The notes below the pieces were generated by a model, which was not told the origin of the DNA, ran no database searches, and saw only the letters and a list, made by a program, of their open reading frames with translations. DNA of 62,534 nucleotides from a bacterium (GTDB lineage Bacteria > CSSED10-310 > JAFGSJ01): the NCBI GenBank assembly GCA_016934675.1, contig JAFGSJ010000100.1, positions 1-62,534 on the forward strand. Direction: 5' to 3'. The translations under genes were made by a program, and so were the position numbers. Position 1 is the stretch's first letter. Each line of letters begins with the position of its first letter. Shown here one piece after another: positions 16,802-26,408 of the stretch.

Positions 16802-17857
16802 TTACTTTACGGAATTCTCATCCGTGAGCGATACTTGTTCTGTTTTCAGTTGCTGTTTCTGCAAGTCAAGCAGCGACATATTCTCGAGCCATAAATAGAC
16901 AAAACCTACCAGGGCAATGGGAAACATGGAAAAAACGTGTCCGATAATGGCTACACCTGAAGCGACGGTCTCATTTACGCCCATGATAGCCAAGGCGATC
17001 ATGGTGCCATAATGAAAAGTGCCCACATAACCGGGTGCTGCGGGGACCATAACACTAAAAGCCATGACGACAAGCAGGAAAATGGCTTGAGTAAACCCAA
17101 GATCCAAATTGAAGGCCAAGAGCAACAGATAGGTTTGAAAGATGATCCAGACCCACAGGACTAATGACAACACCACTGAAATACAAAAAGCCTTTAAGTC
17201 TTTCATGATGTCTAAACCGTTGATGAAAGACTTGATAATACTCATGATCGAATTGTGAAACCGGTCCGGCAGCCAACTGATGGTCCAGTCGATCAATCTC
17301 AGGGTCTGGGCAGTCCTGAACCGCAAGGCTACCAAACCGATAATCACGACCAGACACATGAGTCCTGAAGTATAGCCGGCTATCGTGATCTCGTGCATAT
17401 AGTCATGATGACCGGAGTCCGATAAGGATGGTTGTGCAAAAAAAATGATATAGAGAGCGAAAAAAAAGAGGATCGAGAGCATATCAAAAAGACGCTCGAT
17501 CACTAACGTACCCAAACAGGTCGATTTGGGTATATTCTCTTTTTGCCCCAGGATGACCGCCCGGACAATTTCGCCAATACGTAATGGTAACAAAGCGTTG
17601 GCCAGGAAACCAATCGCAGTCGCTGAAAAAAGAGCATGGAAACCGGGTATTTTCTCACCTTGAAAAAAGTAGCGCCATCGAAGGGCCCTGATCAAAAAGG
17701 AAGAAACATTCACCAGAAACATGGCGATAAGAAAAAATATCTGGACGGCTAAAATCGTGGTCCACAATTCGTGCCATTTGATATCCCTGATAAACAGATA
17801 GAGAAAAACAACACTAATCACTATGCCCAACCAGAATTTCCATGACCGTAAACCCAT
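16802..17857 (-). CDS. Flippase-like integral membrane protein (AglD/MprF N-terminal, UPF0104)
   Basis: About 350 residues with seven or eight membrane segments. It matches the lysylphosphatidylglycerol synthase transmembrane family: SSFLIRALRWRYFFQG near the start, then TAIGFLANALLPLRIGEIVRAVILG, CLGTLVIERLFDML and PAAPGYVGTFHYG towards the end. These proteins are thought to move lipids or lipid-linked sugars across the inner membrane, often near glycosyltransferase genes. The ATG at 17857 is preferred; the frame is open further upstream, but it would overlap the preceding gene. A substrate cannot be assigned. Confidence 0.88.
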   Translation of the reverse strand: MGLRSWKFWLGIVISVVFLYLFIRDIKWHELWTTILAVQIFFLIAMFLVNVSSFLIRALRWRYFFQGEKIPGFHALFSATAIGFLANALLPLRIGEIVRAVILGQKENIPKSTCLGTLVIERLFDMLSILFFFALYIIFFAQPSLSDSGHHDYMHEITIAGYTSGLMCLVVIIGLVALRFRTAQTLRLIDWTISWLPDRFHNSIMSIIKSFINGLDIMKDLKAFCISVVLSLVLWVWIIFQTYLLLLAFNLDLGFTQAIFLLVVMAFSVMVPAAPGYVGTFHYGTMIALAIMGVNETVASGVAIIGHVFSMFPIALVGFVYLWLENMSLLDLQKQQLKTEQVSLTDENSVK

Positions 17858-17871
17858 CGTTCCACTCACTC

Positions 17872-18060
17872 TCACGCGAAATAAAGACCGGCGACCCACA
17901 AAGCATAAAAGAACACGATCAATAAACCCCAGGTCAGGGCTTTCTTTTTGTTAAGCCTGTTGTCTTTGGTAATTCCCTGAAAAATAAAACCGATCGTCGA
18001 ACCGATCCAACCAAGAAAACCGGCTAATAGAATAATGGTCCAACCGAGAGATGGTTCCAT
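17872..18060 (-). CDS. Small membrane protein (62 aa)
   Basis: 62 residues with two predicted membrane helices (WTIILLAGFLGWIGSTIGFI and WGLLIVFFYALWVAGLYFA) joined by a basic loop (KDNRLNKKK). AGGGAGCAGAGAC stands before its ATG, a good ribosome-binding site, and the flippase-like gene follows within 14 bases. No family is recognised. It heads the operon running down to 10695. Confidence 0.7.
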   Translation of the reverse strand: MEPSLGWTIILLAGFLGWIGSTIGFIFQGITKDNRLNKKKALTWGLLIVFFYALWVAGLYFA

Positions 18061-18308
18061 GTCTCTGCTCCCTGATCATAGACGAGGACAATTGGTTGAT
18101 CTGATAACAGGGTCCGGGCCCGGCTGCTAGCTCTCCCCCCATTGTTTATGAGATCGACCAGACAATTAGCCCATACAATAACACAAGCATAGCCGAAATA
18201 TCAACATCTGACCAAGGGAAAATTGCATTTCTAATTGTCAGGGCAGACCATTATCAAGATAGGAGACATACGAGCACATATGATCAACACTGGTATTGAG
18301 ACTATTCG
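18061..18308. other. Intergenic region upstream of the minus-strand operon
   Basis: About 250 bases between the CBS-domain gene end and the small membrane protein start. It probably holds the promoter for the 18060-10695 operon, but I cannot point to a convincing -35/-10 pair. Confidence 0.35.
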
Positions 18309-18758
18309 TTACCAATTCGTGTTCCCATATTCATGTTCGGTTATTTTACCCTCTAACAGTAAATTGAGTGCTTTGAGCAGGTCATAAGCAGAAAGAATAC
18401 CGACAAGTTCTTCTTCTTTGTTTAGAACGGGTAATGCCCCGAAACGATGTTCCAGCAGGAGGTCTATCGCTTTGTCTATCCGATCATAGGTATGCACGGA
18501 TACAACATGGGGGGTCATCATATCACCCACATCGAGATTATCATCGAGCTGATAGGCATGAGCGATATCCAAAGTTTCGTCGACCCAATCGGGCCTACGT
18601 AAATCACGATCGCTGATAATCCCTACCAAAGCCCCATCTTTATCCACTACCGGTAAATGGCGCACTCGATACTGTCGCATCCGGAAGAAAGTCTCCCGAA
18701 TACCATCCTCGGGACTGGCGGTGATTACTTTTGATGTCATAAAACGACTTACTTTCAT
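18309..18758 (-). CDS. CBS-domain pair protein
   Basis: 149 residues made of two CBS motifs: the first about 5-60 (FMTSKVITASPEDGIRETF, LPVVDKDGALVGIISDRDLR) and the second about 75-135 (MMTPHVVSVHTYDRIDKAID, LPVLNKEEELVGILSAYDLL). Stand-alone CBS pairs bind adenine nucleotides and signal energy state to partner proteins. AGGAGGTCCA precedes the ATG. It is a single-gene unit; the partner is unknown. Confidence 0.92.
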   Translation of the reverse strand: MKVSRFMTSKVITASPEDGIRETFFRMRQYRVRHLPVVDKDGALVGIISDRDLRRPDWVDETLDIAHAYQLDDNLDVGDMMTPHVVSVHTYDRIDKAIDLLLEHRFGALPVLNKEEELVGILSAYDLLKALNLLLEGKITEHEYGNTNW

Positions 18759-19101
18759 TGGACCTCCTGCATCTTTTCAAGCGGGTTTTCTTGTTCATTA
18801 CACCCTTATATTCTAACCACTCTGCTCATCCATGTCAAATACTTTCGCGTCGAAAGTGCAATCCCGGCTTATGCATCTGTAAGAGCAATCCTCTTCCCAC
18901 TCAAACCCTCCAGTTCGATTGAACACAATGGACCATTTGACTCTCCAAGCAGACCCCTGCTTTTCATTGACAAGGGACTTATACTGAACCATAAAAGCAA
19001 GGAGATGACGTTCTCAATGTTCAATAAGTTCAATAATCGATGCAGGATGCACTGAGTGAAGTCTTGAGTACAAATCTCTACCTATCTCAAAGGAGGTTAA
19101 C
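18759..19101. other. Intergenic region between divergent CBS and DUF4412 genes
   Basis: About 340 bases with no gene I can support. AAAGGAGGTTAAC at the right end is the ribosome-binding site of the next gene. Promoters for both divergent genes must lie here; none is clear by eye. Confidence 0.4.
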
Positions 19102-19728
19102 ATGTTCACTTATCACCATTCTCTGCTGTCCAGCCTGTGCTTTTCTTTACTCCTGATTGTGCTTCTCATGAGCACACCCGCAGCTTGTCAATCCGGCAAA
19201 TTGACCGAATTTACTGCTGATCAAGTCACGATCGGACCCGATGGTACCGAGAAAGTGATCGGGAAATTATTTGTCGCTCCCCAGAAATCCAGGATGGAAA
19301 TGAACATGGAGGGGGGTATGGGAAAAATGATCACCATAACGCTTATGGATCAGCAGAAAATGTATATGATCATGCCCGATAAGAAAAAGTACACTGAAAA
19401 TACCTTGTCGGAATCGGAACTCCAGGGCATGATGATGGACCTTAAAAACATGCAGGAAGTGGTTGAACTGGGCTCAGAAACAGTGAACGGGTACAAATGC
19501 ACCAAAAAGCAAACAACCACAACCACGAGCTTCATGGGCAAAAGCATTCAATCCAAAGTGATTGTCTGGACTTCGGACCAGTTTGACATTCCGATCAGGA
19601 CCCAGAACGATAAAGGCGAAATCACCGAAATGCGTAACATAAAGGAAGGCAAACAAGCCAAAGAACTCTTCGAAATCCCGAGCGGATATAACAAAGCCAA
19701 GAATATGATGGATTTGATGATGCCCTGA
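19102..19728 (+). CDS. Exported DUF4412-type protein
   Basis: 208 residues. A signal peptide covers about 1-30 (LCFSLLLIVLLMSTPAACQS); it could be processed at AC/Q as a lipoprotein-like or normal signal. The mature part has the LolA/VioE-like beta pattern of DUF4412: LTEFTADQVTIGPDG, VAPQKSRMEMNMEGG, ITLMDQQKMYMIMPDKKKY, NGYKCTKKQTTTTT, VIVWTSDQFDIPIRTQ and a FEIPSGYNK ending. It is rich in Met and Lys. Probably a periplasmic or outer-membrane associated protein binding a hydrophobic ligand; this is inference from the fold group. AAAGGAGGTTAAC precedes the ATG. Confidence 0.85.
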   Translation: MFTYHHSLLSSLCFSLLLIVLLMSTPAACQSGKLTEFTADQVTIGPDGTEKVIGKLFVAPQKSRMEMNMEGGMGKMITITLMDQQKMYMIMPDKKKYTENTLSESELQGMMMDLKNMQEVVELGSETVNGYKCTKKQTTTTTSFMGKSIQSKVIVWTSDQFDIPIRTQNDKGEITEMRNIKEGKQAKELFEIPSGYNKAKNMMDLMMP

Positions 19729-19831
19729 TCAGCGATAGAAATCGGTTGATTGCCGCTTGAAATAACAAGAGAGCAGCAATGCTTCCCAATCATGGGCTGT
19801 CGATTTTAAGAGTAGGAACGCTTGTCGGCAC

Positions 19832-19938
19832 TGTCCCCCGCTGGCGGGGGATTCAGGGGGTGGAGTTCTCGTCAACTTATTTTATTGTTTATATAGTTTT
19901 CTACAATTCCTCCCCCCGACCCCCTCCAAAGGGGGACA
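19832..19938. mobile_element. MITE-like element with imperfect terminal inverted repeats
   Basis: Left arm 19832-19864 and right arm 19909-19938 are imperfect inverted copies that both end in TGTCCCCC. Each arm contains its own palindrome (CCCCCGCTGGCGGGGG on the left, CCCCCTCCAAAGGGGG on the right). The 44-base centre is AT-rich and non-coding. A copy of the right arm occurs at 15-44. Short, non-coding, with paired arms: this fits a miniature inverted-repeat element. No target duplication was established. Confidence 0.6.
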
Positions 19939-20064
19939 TAGAATTTTTAGATTTAAGAGATGATTCATTGCAACTCGACAGCCCACTGAACTGTCCCTAG
20001 TTCGTCGAGGAAAGGCGGTACTACTCACGAGGATTATATCGACAGCACCAACAGGGGTAGCGGC

Positions 20065-21267
20065 ATGAATATGGCGCGGGTTACTTTAAAGAAAGCAAAT
20101 GAAAAGGCCGTCCTTCGCAGACATCCCTGGATTTTCAGCGGAGCGATTGCCCGAATCCAGGGTGAGCCCGGTCCGGGCGAAACGGTCCTGGTCATGTCTT
20201 CTCAAGGTAAACCACTCGCTCTTGGTGCTTATTCACCTCGTTCACATATTCGGATCAGAATCTGGTCATGGTGCCCTGAAATCGAGATCAGTCCTGATTT
20301 TTTGCGGGTTACAATACTCGAAGCCGTTCAATCACGCGGCCTGACGGCTGAAACCTTCGCGGAGACAGCCGGTCGTCTGGTGAATGCGGAAGCTGATGGA
20401 ATACCTGGACTGATCGTTGACCATTATGGCCAGGTCATTGTCTGTCAATTTTTGTCCGTCGGGTCAGAGTATTGGCGAAAGGACATTGTACGGGTCCTGC
20501 AGGAGCAGCTTCCTTATCAGGTTGCGGCTGTCTATGAAAGGTCCGATGCAGATGTCCGCGATCAGGAAGGCTTGCCATCCCGGACCGGTTTGTTGACCGG
20601 AGCAGAACCTCCGGCCCTGATCGAATTCCAGGAGGGTCCCAACCGTTTTCTGGTTGACATTAGACACGGTCATAAAACGGGTTTTTATCTGGATCAAAGC
20701 AGAAACCGGGCACGATTAAGCCAGTATTGCCCGGGGCTGCGTGTCTTGAATTGCTTCGCCTACAGTGGTTCCTTTGGTATTTCCGCCCTTCGAGCTGGTG
20801 CTGATCAGGTCTTCAATATCGACACATCCGCCGAGGCACTCGGGTTGGCCGATCAGAATGTCCGTCTGAACGGACTCGATCCGGACCGAATGACCAATGT
20901 CCGATCAGATGTATTTAAAATATTACGTTTTTACCAAGAACAGAACAGGTACTTCGACTTGATCATTCTCGATCCACCTCGCTTCGTGCTCAATCGTGCC
21001 CATCTGGTCCAAGCCGCCCGAGGATATAAGGACATCAATCTCCAGGCCCTCAAACTTCTTAAGCCCGGGGGCCTTCTCTTCACCTTCTCCTGTTCCGGTC
21101 GTCTCGAGCCCAGCCTGTTCCAGAAGATAGTGGCTGATGCCGCTGTTGATGCACAGTGCGAGCTCCAGGTCCTGGAGACACTCAGACAAAATGACGATCA
21201 TCCCTGGACCGTCACCTTCCCTGAAGGTCTCTATCTCAAAGGCCTGATCTGCCGTAAGAGGGGCTGA
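20065..21267 (+). CDS. RlmI-like rRNA large subunit methyltransferase (PUA + SAM domain)
   Basis: 400 residues. An N-terminal PUA domain (about 1-75, LRRHPWIFSGAIARIQGEPG) is followed by the RlmI linker and a Rossmann methyltransferase: VLNCFAYSGSFGISALRAGA, NIDTSAEALGLADQN and the catalytic LDPPRF at about 300, with SCSG later in the family place of the second Cys. In this family the enzyme makes m5C1962 in 23S rRNA. AGGGG lies seven bases before the ATG. It stands alone between the MITE and enolase. Confidence 0.92.
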   Translation: MNMARVTLKKANEKAVLRRHPWIFSGAIARIQGEPGPGETVLVMSSQGKPLALGAYSPRSHIRIRIWSWCPEIEISPDFLRVTILEAVQSRGLTAETFAETAGRLVNAEADGIPGLIVDHYGQVIVCQFLSVGSEYWRKDIVRVLQEQLPYQVAAVYERSDADVRDQEGLPSRTGLLTGAEPPALIEFQEGPNRFLVDIRHGHKTGFYLDQSRNRARLSQYCPGLRVLNCFAYSGSFGISALRAGADQVFNIDTSAEALGLADQNVRLNGLDPDRMTNVRSDVFKILRFYQEQNRYFDLIILDPPRFVLNRAHLVQAARGYKDINLQALKLLKPGGLLFTFSCSGRLEPSLFQKIVADAAVDAQCELQVLETLRQNDDHPWTVTFPEGLYLKGLICRKRG

Positions 21268-21293
21268 ATCAATCCATTCAATTGATGTAGCCC
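21261..21293 (+). terminator. Possible hairpin at the 3' end of the RlmI-like gene
   Basis: Nested arms GGGCT/AGCCC and ATCAAT/ATTGAT form an interrupted hairpin overlapping the stop codon. No T-tract follows, so a factor-independent terminator is doubtful. Confidence 0.3.
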
Positions 21294-21340
21294 AGAGTAC
21301 GCAATTTCTCTTCATGATCTAATCGGGCTTCATCGATCAT
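21278..21340 (-). pseudogene. Possible 20-codon gene tail (sulfatase or TPR-like ending)
   Basis: On the minus strand a short frame reads MIDEARLDHEEKLRTLGYIN and stops. Endings of the form E-x-L-R-x-L-G-Y-I are common at the C-termini of sulfatase-like proteins. Upstream there are two copies of AAATTGAGGGAC, typical of repeat debris, and no continuing frame, so at most a remnant remains. Confidence 0.25.
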
Positions 21341-21513
21341 CTGAAAATTGCGAAATTGAGGGACGGTTGCCAAATTGAGGGACAGTCAAGGGCTGTTTTG
21401 GTCAAGATTGTCTTATCGCGGTCGAGTGCAGTCGAGTGATCTCTCTTGATTTTAGAGTTGGTATTGAGTATAAGAGAGGAAATGCAATTGAGTATGAGAA
21501 GAGACAATATTGA

Positions 21514-22848
<1,335 letters not shown>

Positions 22849-22887
22849 GCATTGTGTAGCTAACCGATCTCATCAGACTTGAAAGAC

Positions 22888-22917
22888 GGCTTGGTCGAAT
22901 TCTTTTTCGACCAGGCC
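22888..22917 (+). terminator. Terminator-like hairpin after enolase
   Basis: Arms GGCTTGGTCGAA and TTCGACCAGGCC pair over 12 positions with one mismatch around a short T-rich loop, and CTGTTTATTTAT follows. Stem strength and position between eno and the glycosyltransferase trio suggest that it ends eno transcription. Confidence 0.65.
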
Positions 22918-22971
22918 CTGTTTATTTATCATATATATTCGAGACCCAGAAAGCGATCAAGTAATTCGTTC

Positions 22972-24054
22972 ATGTCACGGGCACAAGCACTCCATCAAAT
23001 TGTCAATGGTTTGACCTATGGTGATGCCATAACGCATCATGCGCTGACCATCAGGTCCATTCTGCGTTCCTGGGGTTTCCAGTCCGAAATATTCGCGGAA
23101 ACGATCAGTGATGAATTGGTTGAAGATGCGGTCGAAATCGAGCATTTCGCTGATCTGGTCCCCCCCACAGCGGGTGTCCTTTATCATTATTCGATGTATT
23201 CTTCAGCCAATAGGCTCGTTCGTCAGAGTCCCAATCCACTTTTTCTGGTCTATCATAACATCACGACGTCCCGTTTTTTCGTGCCTTATAACAGTCGGTA
23301 TACGGCACTCCTCGAACGTGGTTTGCGTGAGTTGACGGATTTCCGGACCAGGGTGAAACTGGCCTTTGCCGACTCGGCTTACAATAAAAGCGTTCTCGAT
23401 CAACTGGGTTATCCTGAAACCCGGATTTTGCCGATTTTTTTCGACCAGTCGCTTTATGGGCGAGCGTCCAATCGGGTGGTGCGTCATCTGTTTCAGGACG
23501 GTTATACCAATATACTCTCTGTGGGCAGGATCGTGCCTCAGAAGAGGATCGAGGACCTGATCAAGATGTTCGCTTTCTATCGGCGTAAGATCAATAATCG
23601 GTCACGCTTGATCATTGTTGGTGAACATCGTGGTTTCGAGCGTTATTTTTATGCTTTATTGCATTTGATCGATGAATTGCATCTGGGTGAGGTCTATTTC
23701 ACCGGTCTTCTGCCACACAATGAATTGCGGGCTTTCTATCGGCTTGCGGATGTCTTTGTTTCGGCAAGTGAGCACGAGGGTTTTTGTGTACCTCTGCTTG
23801 AGAGTATGTTTTATGGTGTTCCGATCATTGCCCGCTCGAGTGGGGCAATACCTGAAACCCTGGCAGGGGCCGGCATACAGTATCAGGGAGTGGACCCGGT
23901 CGTGTTGGCCGAGTTGGTCCAGCGGGTGGTCCAAGACCAGGCTTTACGTCAGAAACTGGGTCGTTTCGCCCAGAAAAACCTGAGACGTTTCAGTCATGCC
24001 GCTAACGAGCAGGTCCTGCAGGCGCTGGTGACTATCATGGATGAAACCAGATGA
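22972..24054 (+). CDS. Glycosyltransferase family 4, first of three tandem paralogues
   Basis: About 360 residues, GT-B fold. The N-terminal domain carries GDAITHHALTIRSILRSWGF; the C-terminal nucleotide-sugar domain has ILSVGRIVPQKRIEDLIK, VYFTGLLPHNELRAFYRLADVFVS and the E-x7-E region SEHEGFCVPLLESMFYGVPI. The ATG at 22972 is chosen by alignment with the two neighbours; the frame is open to a TTG at 22879 but that part crosses the terminator hairpin. Its stop overlaps the next start in ATGA. Donor and acceptor sugars are unknown; envelope polysaccharide or protein glycan is likely. Confidence 0.88.
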   Translation: MSRAQALHQIVNGLTYGDAITHHALTIRSILRSWGFQSEIFAETISDELVEDAVEIEHFADLVPPTAGVLYHYSMYSSANRLVRQSPNPLFLVYHNITTSRFFVPYNSRYTALLERGLRELTDFRTRVKLAFADSAYNKSVLDQLGYPETRILPIFFDQSLYGRASNRVVRHLFQDGYTNILSVGRIVPQKRIEDLIKMFAFYRRKINNRSRLIIVGEHRGFERYFYALLHLIDELHLGEVYFTGLLPHNELRAFYRLADVFVSASEHEGFCVPLLESMFYGVPIIARSSGAIPETLAGAGIQYQGVDPVVLAELVQRVVQDQALRQKLGRFAQKNLRRFSHAANEQVLQALVTIMDETR

Positions 24055-25121
24055 GCCGGGCGATACATCAGTTACTCAAAACGATCGTGCCGGGCGATGC
24101 AATCAGCATGCACACGCTGGCAATTCGCAACATACTCAGGGAACATGGCTTCGAGTCGGAAATATTTGTCGAGACCTGTCACCCGGCTTTAGTGAGTGAA
24201 ACGCGGACTATCGAGGACTATGCCCGTTATTCCCATGCTGAGACACTGCTACTGTTCCATTTTTCGCAGGGAACACCATTGGCCGAGTATGTCCTGACCT
24301 TACCGGACAAACTGGTCCTGATCTATCATAACATTACGCCGGAACGTTATTTCCGACGGGTGCATCACGAGGCATGGCTGTCTCTGATCCAGGGTCGAGA
24401 ACAGTTACCACGTCTGGCCGGCAAAGCAGTTCTGGGCATGGCGGATTCGGAATACAATCGCCGGGAACTCATCGAGGTGGGTTGCAGTCGGACGGGAGTT
24501 TTACCTATCATTCTCGATTTCAGCATGTACGACAGGGTCGATAGTGCCTTGGTCCTCGATATGTTTCGTGATAAAGTCACGACCTTTCTGTTCGTCGGAC
24601 GGGTCACTCCGAATAAAGGTCACGATCACCTGCTGAAATTCCTGTATTATTATCACAAGATCGACCCTGCGGCACGCCTGATCATCACCGGGCAGTATTA
24701 TGGTTTTGAACCGTATCTTTATAAACTCAACGAAATGATCACTCGATTACGGCTCGAAAATGTTCATTGCGTCGGCCATGTCTCGCACCAGGAATTATGC
24801 ACCTATTATCGACTGGCTGATTTATTCACCTGTTTCAGTCTGCACGAGGGTTTCTGTGTGCCCTTGCTCGAATCCATGTATTTTGATCTGCCTATTCTGG
24901 CCGTGCGCGGCACAGCCATAGAAGACACTTTAGCTGGAGCGGGCATGGTCCTGGCCGAATTTGATCCGCTCGAGGCGGCGGAAACAGCAGCTAAAATTAT
25001 ATCGGACCAAAACCTGCTCTCGAAAATAGTTTCGGGCCAACGCGAACGATTGCGTTGCTTTGAACGATCAATGATCGAACCAGTCTTGCTCGAACAACTC
25101 GCACAGGTGGGTGCTGAATGA
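24051..25121 (+). CDS. Glycosyltransferase family 4, second tandem paralogue
   Basis: 356 residues. It shares with its neighbours the opening GDAISMHTLAIRNILREHGF and EIFVE, the LIYHNITPERYF motif, the LFVGRVTPNKGHDHLLKFLY donor-site start and the LHEGFCVPLLESMYFDLPI E-x7-E region. ATGA overlaps at both ends indicate translational coupling and a single transcript. The trio looks like local gene duplication followed by divergence, which would give successive transferases in one glycan pathway. Substrates unknown. Confidence 0.88.
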   Translation: MSRAIHQLLKTIVPGDAISMHTLAIRNILREHGFESEIFVETCHPALVSETRTIEDYARYSHAETLLLFHFSQGTPLAEYVLTLPDKLVLIYHNITPERYFRRVHHEAWLSLIQGREQLPRLAGKAVLGMADSEYNRRELIEVGCSRTGVLPIILDFSMYDRVDSALVLDMFRDKVTTFLFVGRVTPNKGHDHLLKFLYYYHKIDPAARLIITGQYYGFEPYLYKLNEMITRLRLENVHCVGHVSHQELCTYYRLADLFTCFSLHEGFCVPLLESMYFDLPILAVRGTAIEDTLAGAGMVLAEFDPLEAAETAAKIISDQNLLSKIVSGQRERLRCFERSMIEPVLLEQLAQVGAE

Positions 25122-26185
25122 GCCGGATTATCAACCAGTTTGTGCCCTCAGTCCATGCTTACGACGCAGTGGGCTCGACCGCACTCGAGCTGGACCGGGT
25201 TTTTCATGAGTTCGGTTATGATACGAGAATCTATGCCTTATACCGTGATCCGGTCCTGGCCCGGAAGGTCTTTCTCTTTCGTCGCGACACTGCCCCGAAG
25301 GTCGAAGCCGACATCAATATTCTTCACTTCGCCCTGCCTTCACCCCTGACAGATTTTTTCAGGAATTGCGGCGGTCAGCGGGCCGTGATCTATCATAATA
25401 TCACGCCTCCCCAATTTTTCAGAGGCTATCAGGATGAGTTGGCTGAATTTACGAAGCAAGGCCTGTCTGAAATCGCCACCTTGGTTGAAAGCGACGTCAG
25501 GGCAGTGGCCTACAGTGAATTCAGTGCCCATGATCTACGGACAATGGGTTTTCGTGAACCGATCGTTCTGCCCTTCTTGCTCAACTGGCGCAATTATGAC
25601 TGGACCGAGAACAGGGTCTTGAAAACGATGCTCAGCGATGGTTGGACCAACCTGTTGTTTGTGGGCCGACTCGTCCCGAACAAACGTCAGGACAACCTGG
25701 TCCGTCTGCTCTCTGTATTCCGGAAACGCTATCGTCGACGAACGCGTTTGGTCCTGGTTGGAAAGGGTCGGGAAGGCGATACACTCCACCATGAACTTCT
25801 GCATCTGGTCCGTGAGTTGGGCAATCAGCCCGTTCTGATCAGCGGTCGGGTCACACCGGCAGATATGGTGACCTATTATCGAACTGCTCATGTCTTTGTC
25901 TCCTTGAGCGAACACGAAGGTTTCTGCGTGCCTCTGGTCGAAGCCATGTTCTTCAGAATCCCGATACTGGCTTATTCTGCTGCAGCGATACCCGATACGC
26001 TCAAAGATTCAGGGCTTTTGCTCGAAAAACTCGATCTCGAATACGCTTCCGCCATTCTCGATCGTCTTCTGAATGATGCTCATCTGCGTAAGCAAGTGCT
26101 CGAAAGCCAAGACCGAAGATTGCATGACTTTCTACCTGAACAGGCTATTCCATGCTGGAAAAACTTCATCCGTAGCGTAGACTAA
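25118..26185 (+). CDS. Glycosyltransferase family 4, third tandem paralogue
   Basis: 355 residues, GT-B fold. The opening YDAVGSTALELDRVFHEFGY corresponds to the GDAI...L..R.ILR segment of the two preceding genes; later motifs are VIYHNITPPQFF, LLFVGRLVPNKRQDNLVRLL, VTPADMVTYYRTAHVFVSLS and EHEGFCVPLVEAMFFRIPI. It starts inside the stop of gene two (ATGA). It is the most diverged of the three. Substrates unknown. Confidence 0.88.
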   Translation: MSRIINQFVPSVHAYDAVGSTALELDRVFHEFGYDTRIYALYRDPVLARKVFLFRRDTAPKVEADINILHFALPSPLTDFFRNCGGQRAVIYHNITPPQFFRGYQDELAEFTKQGLSEIATLVESDVRAVAYSEFSAHDLRTMGFREPIVLPFLLNWRNYDWTENRVLKTMLSDGWTNLLFVGRLVPNKRQDNLVRLLSVFRKRYRRRTRLVLVGKGREGDTLHHELLHLVRELGNQPVLISGRVTPADMVTYYRTAHVFVSLSEHEGFCVPLVEAMFFRIPILAYSAAAIPDTLKDSGLLLEKLDLEYASAILDRLLNDAHLRKQVLESQDRRLHDFLPEQAIPCWKNFIRSVD

Positions 26186-26224
26186 GAAAGCTTTCCAGTA
26201 CACTCGGACTGTTTCATCCTGCCC

Positions 26225-26293
26225 CTGGACCTTGTCGAAAAAATCTTGAACACGACACTTGAACAAATGAAAGCCCTCAGCTACATAGAATGA
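26225..26293 (+). pseudogene. Possible 22-codon gene tail
   Basis: A short frame LDLVEKILNTTLEQMKALSYIE ends in TGA. It resembles the E-x-x-K-x-L-x-Y-I ending of sulfatase-like proteins and the fragment at 21278. It is in frame with the stop of the preceding glycosyltransferase. Short enough to be chance. Confidence 0.2.
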
Positions 26294-26408
26294 CACATAT
26301 GCTGCTTTTTTGCTTAAGATATTTTATAACATGCACTGAGACCTGCTCACAGACCGGACTAACCGACCTGTGCTCTGAGTAGGAGCCGAGCCACAAACGA
26401 GGACATCG

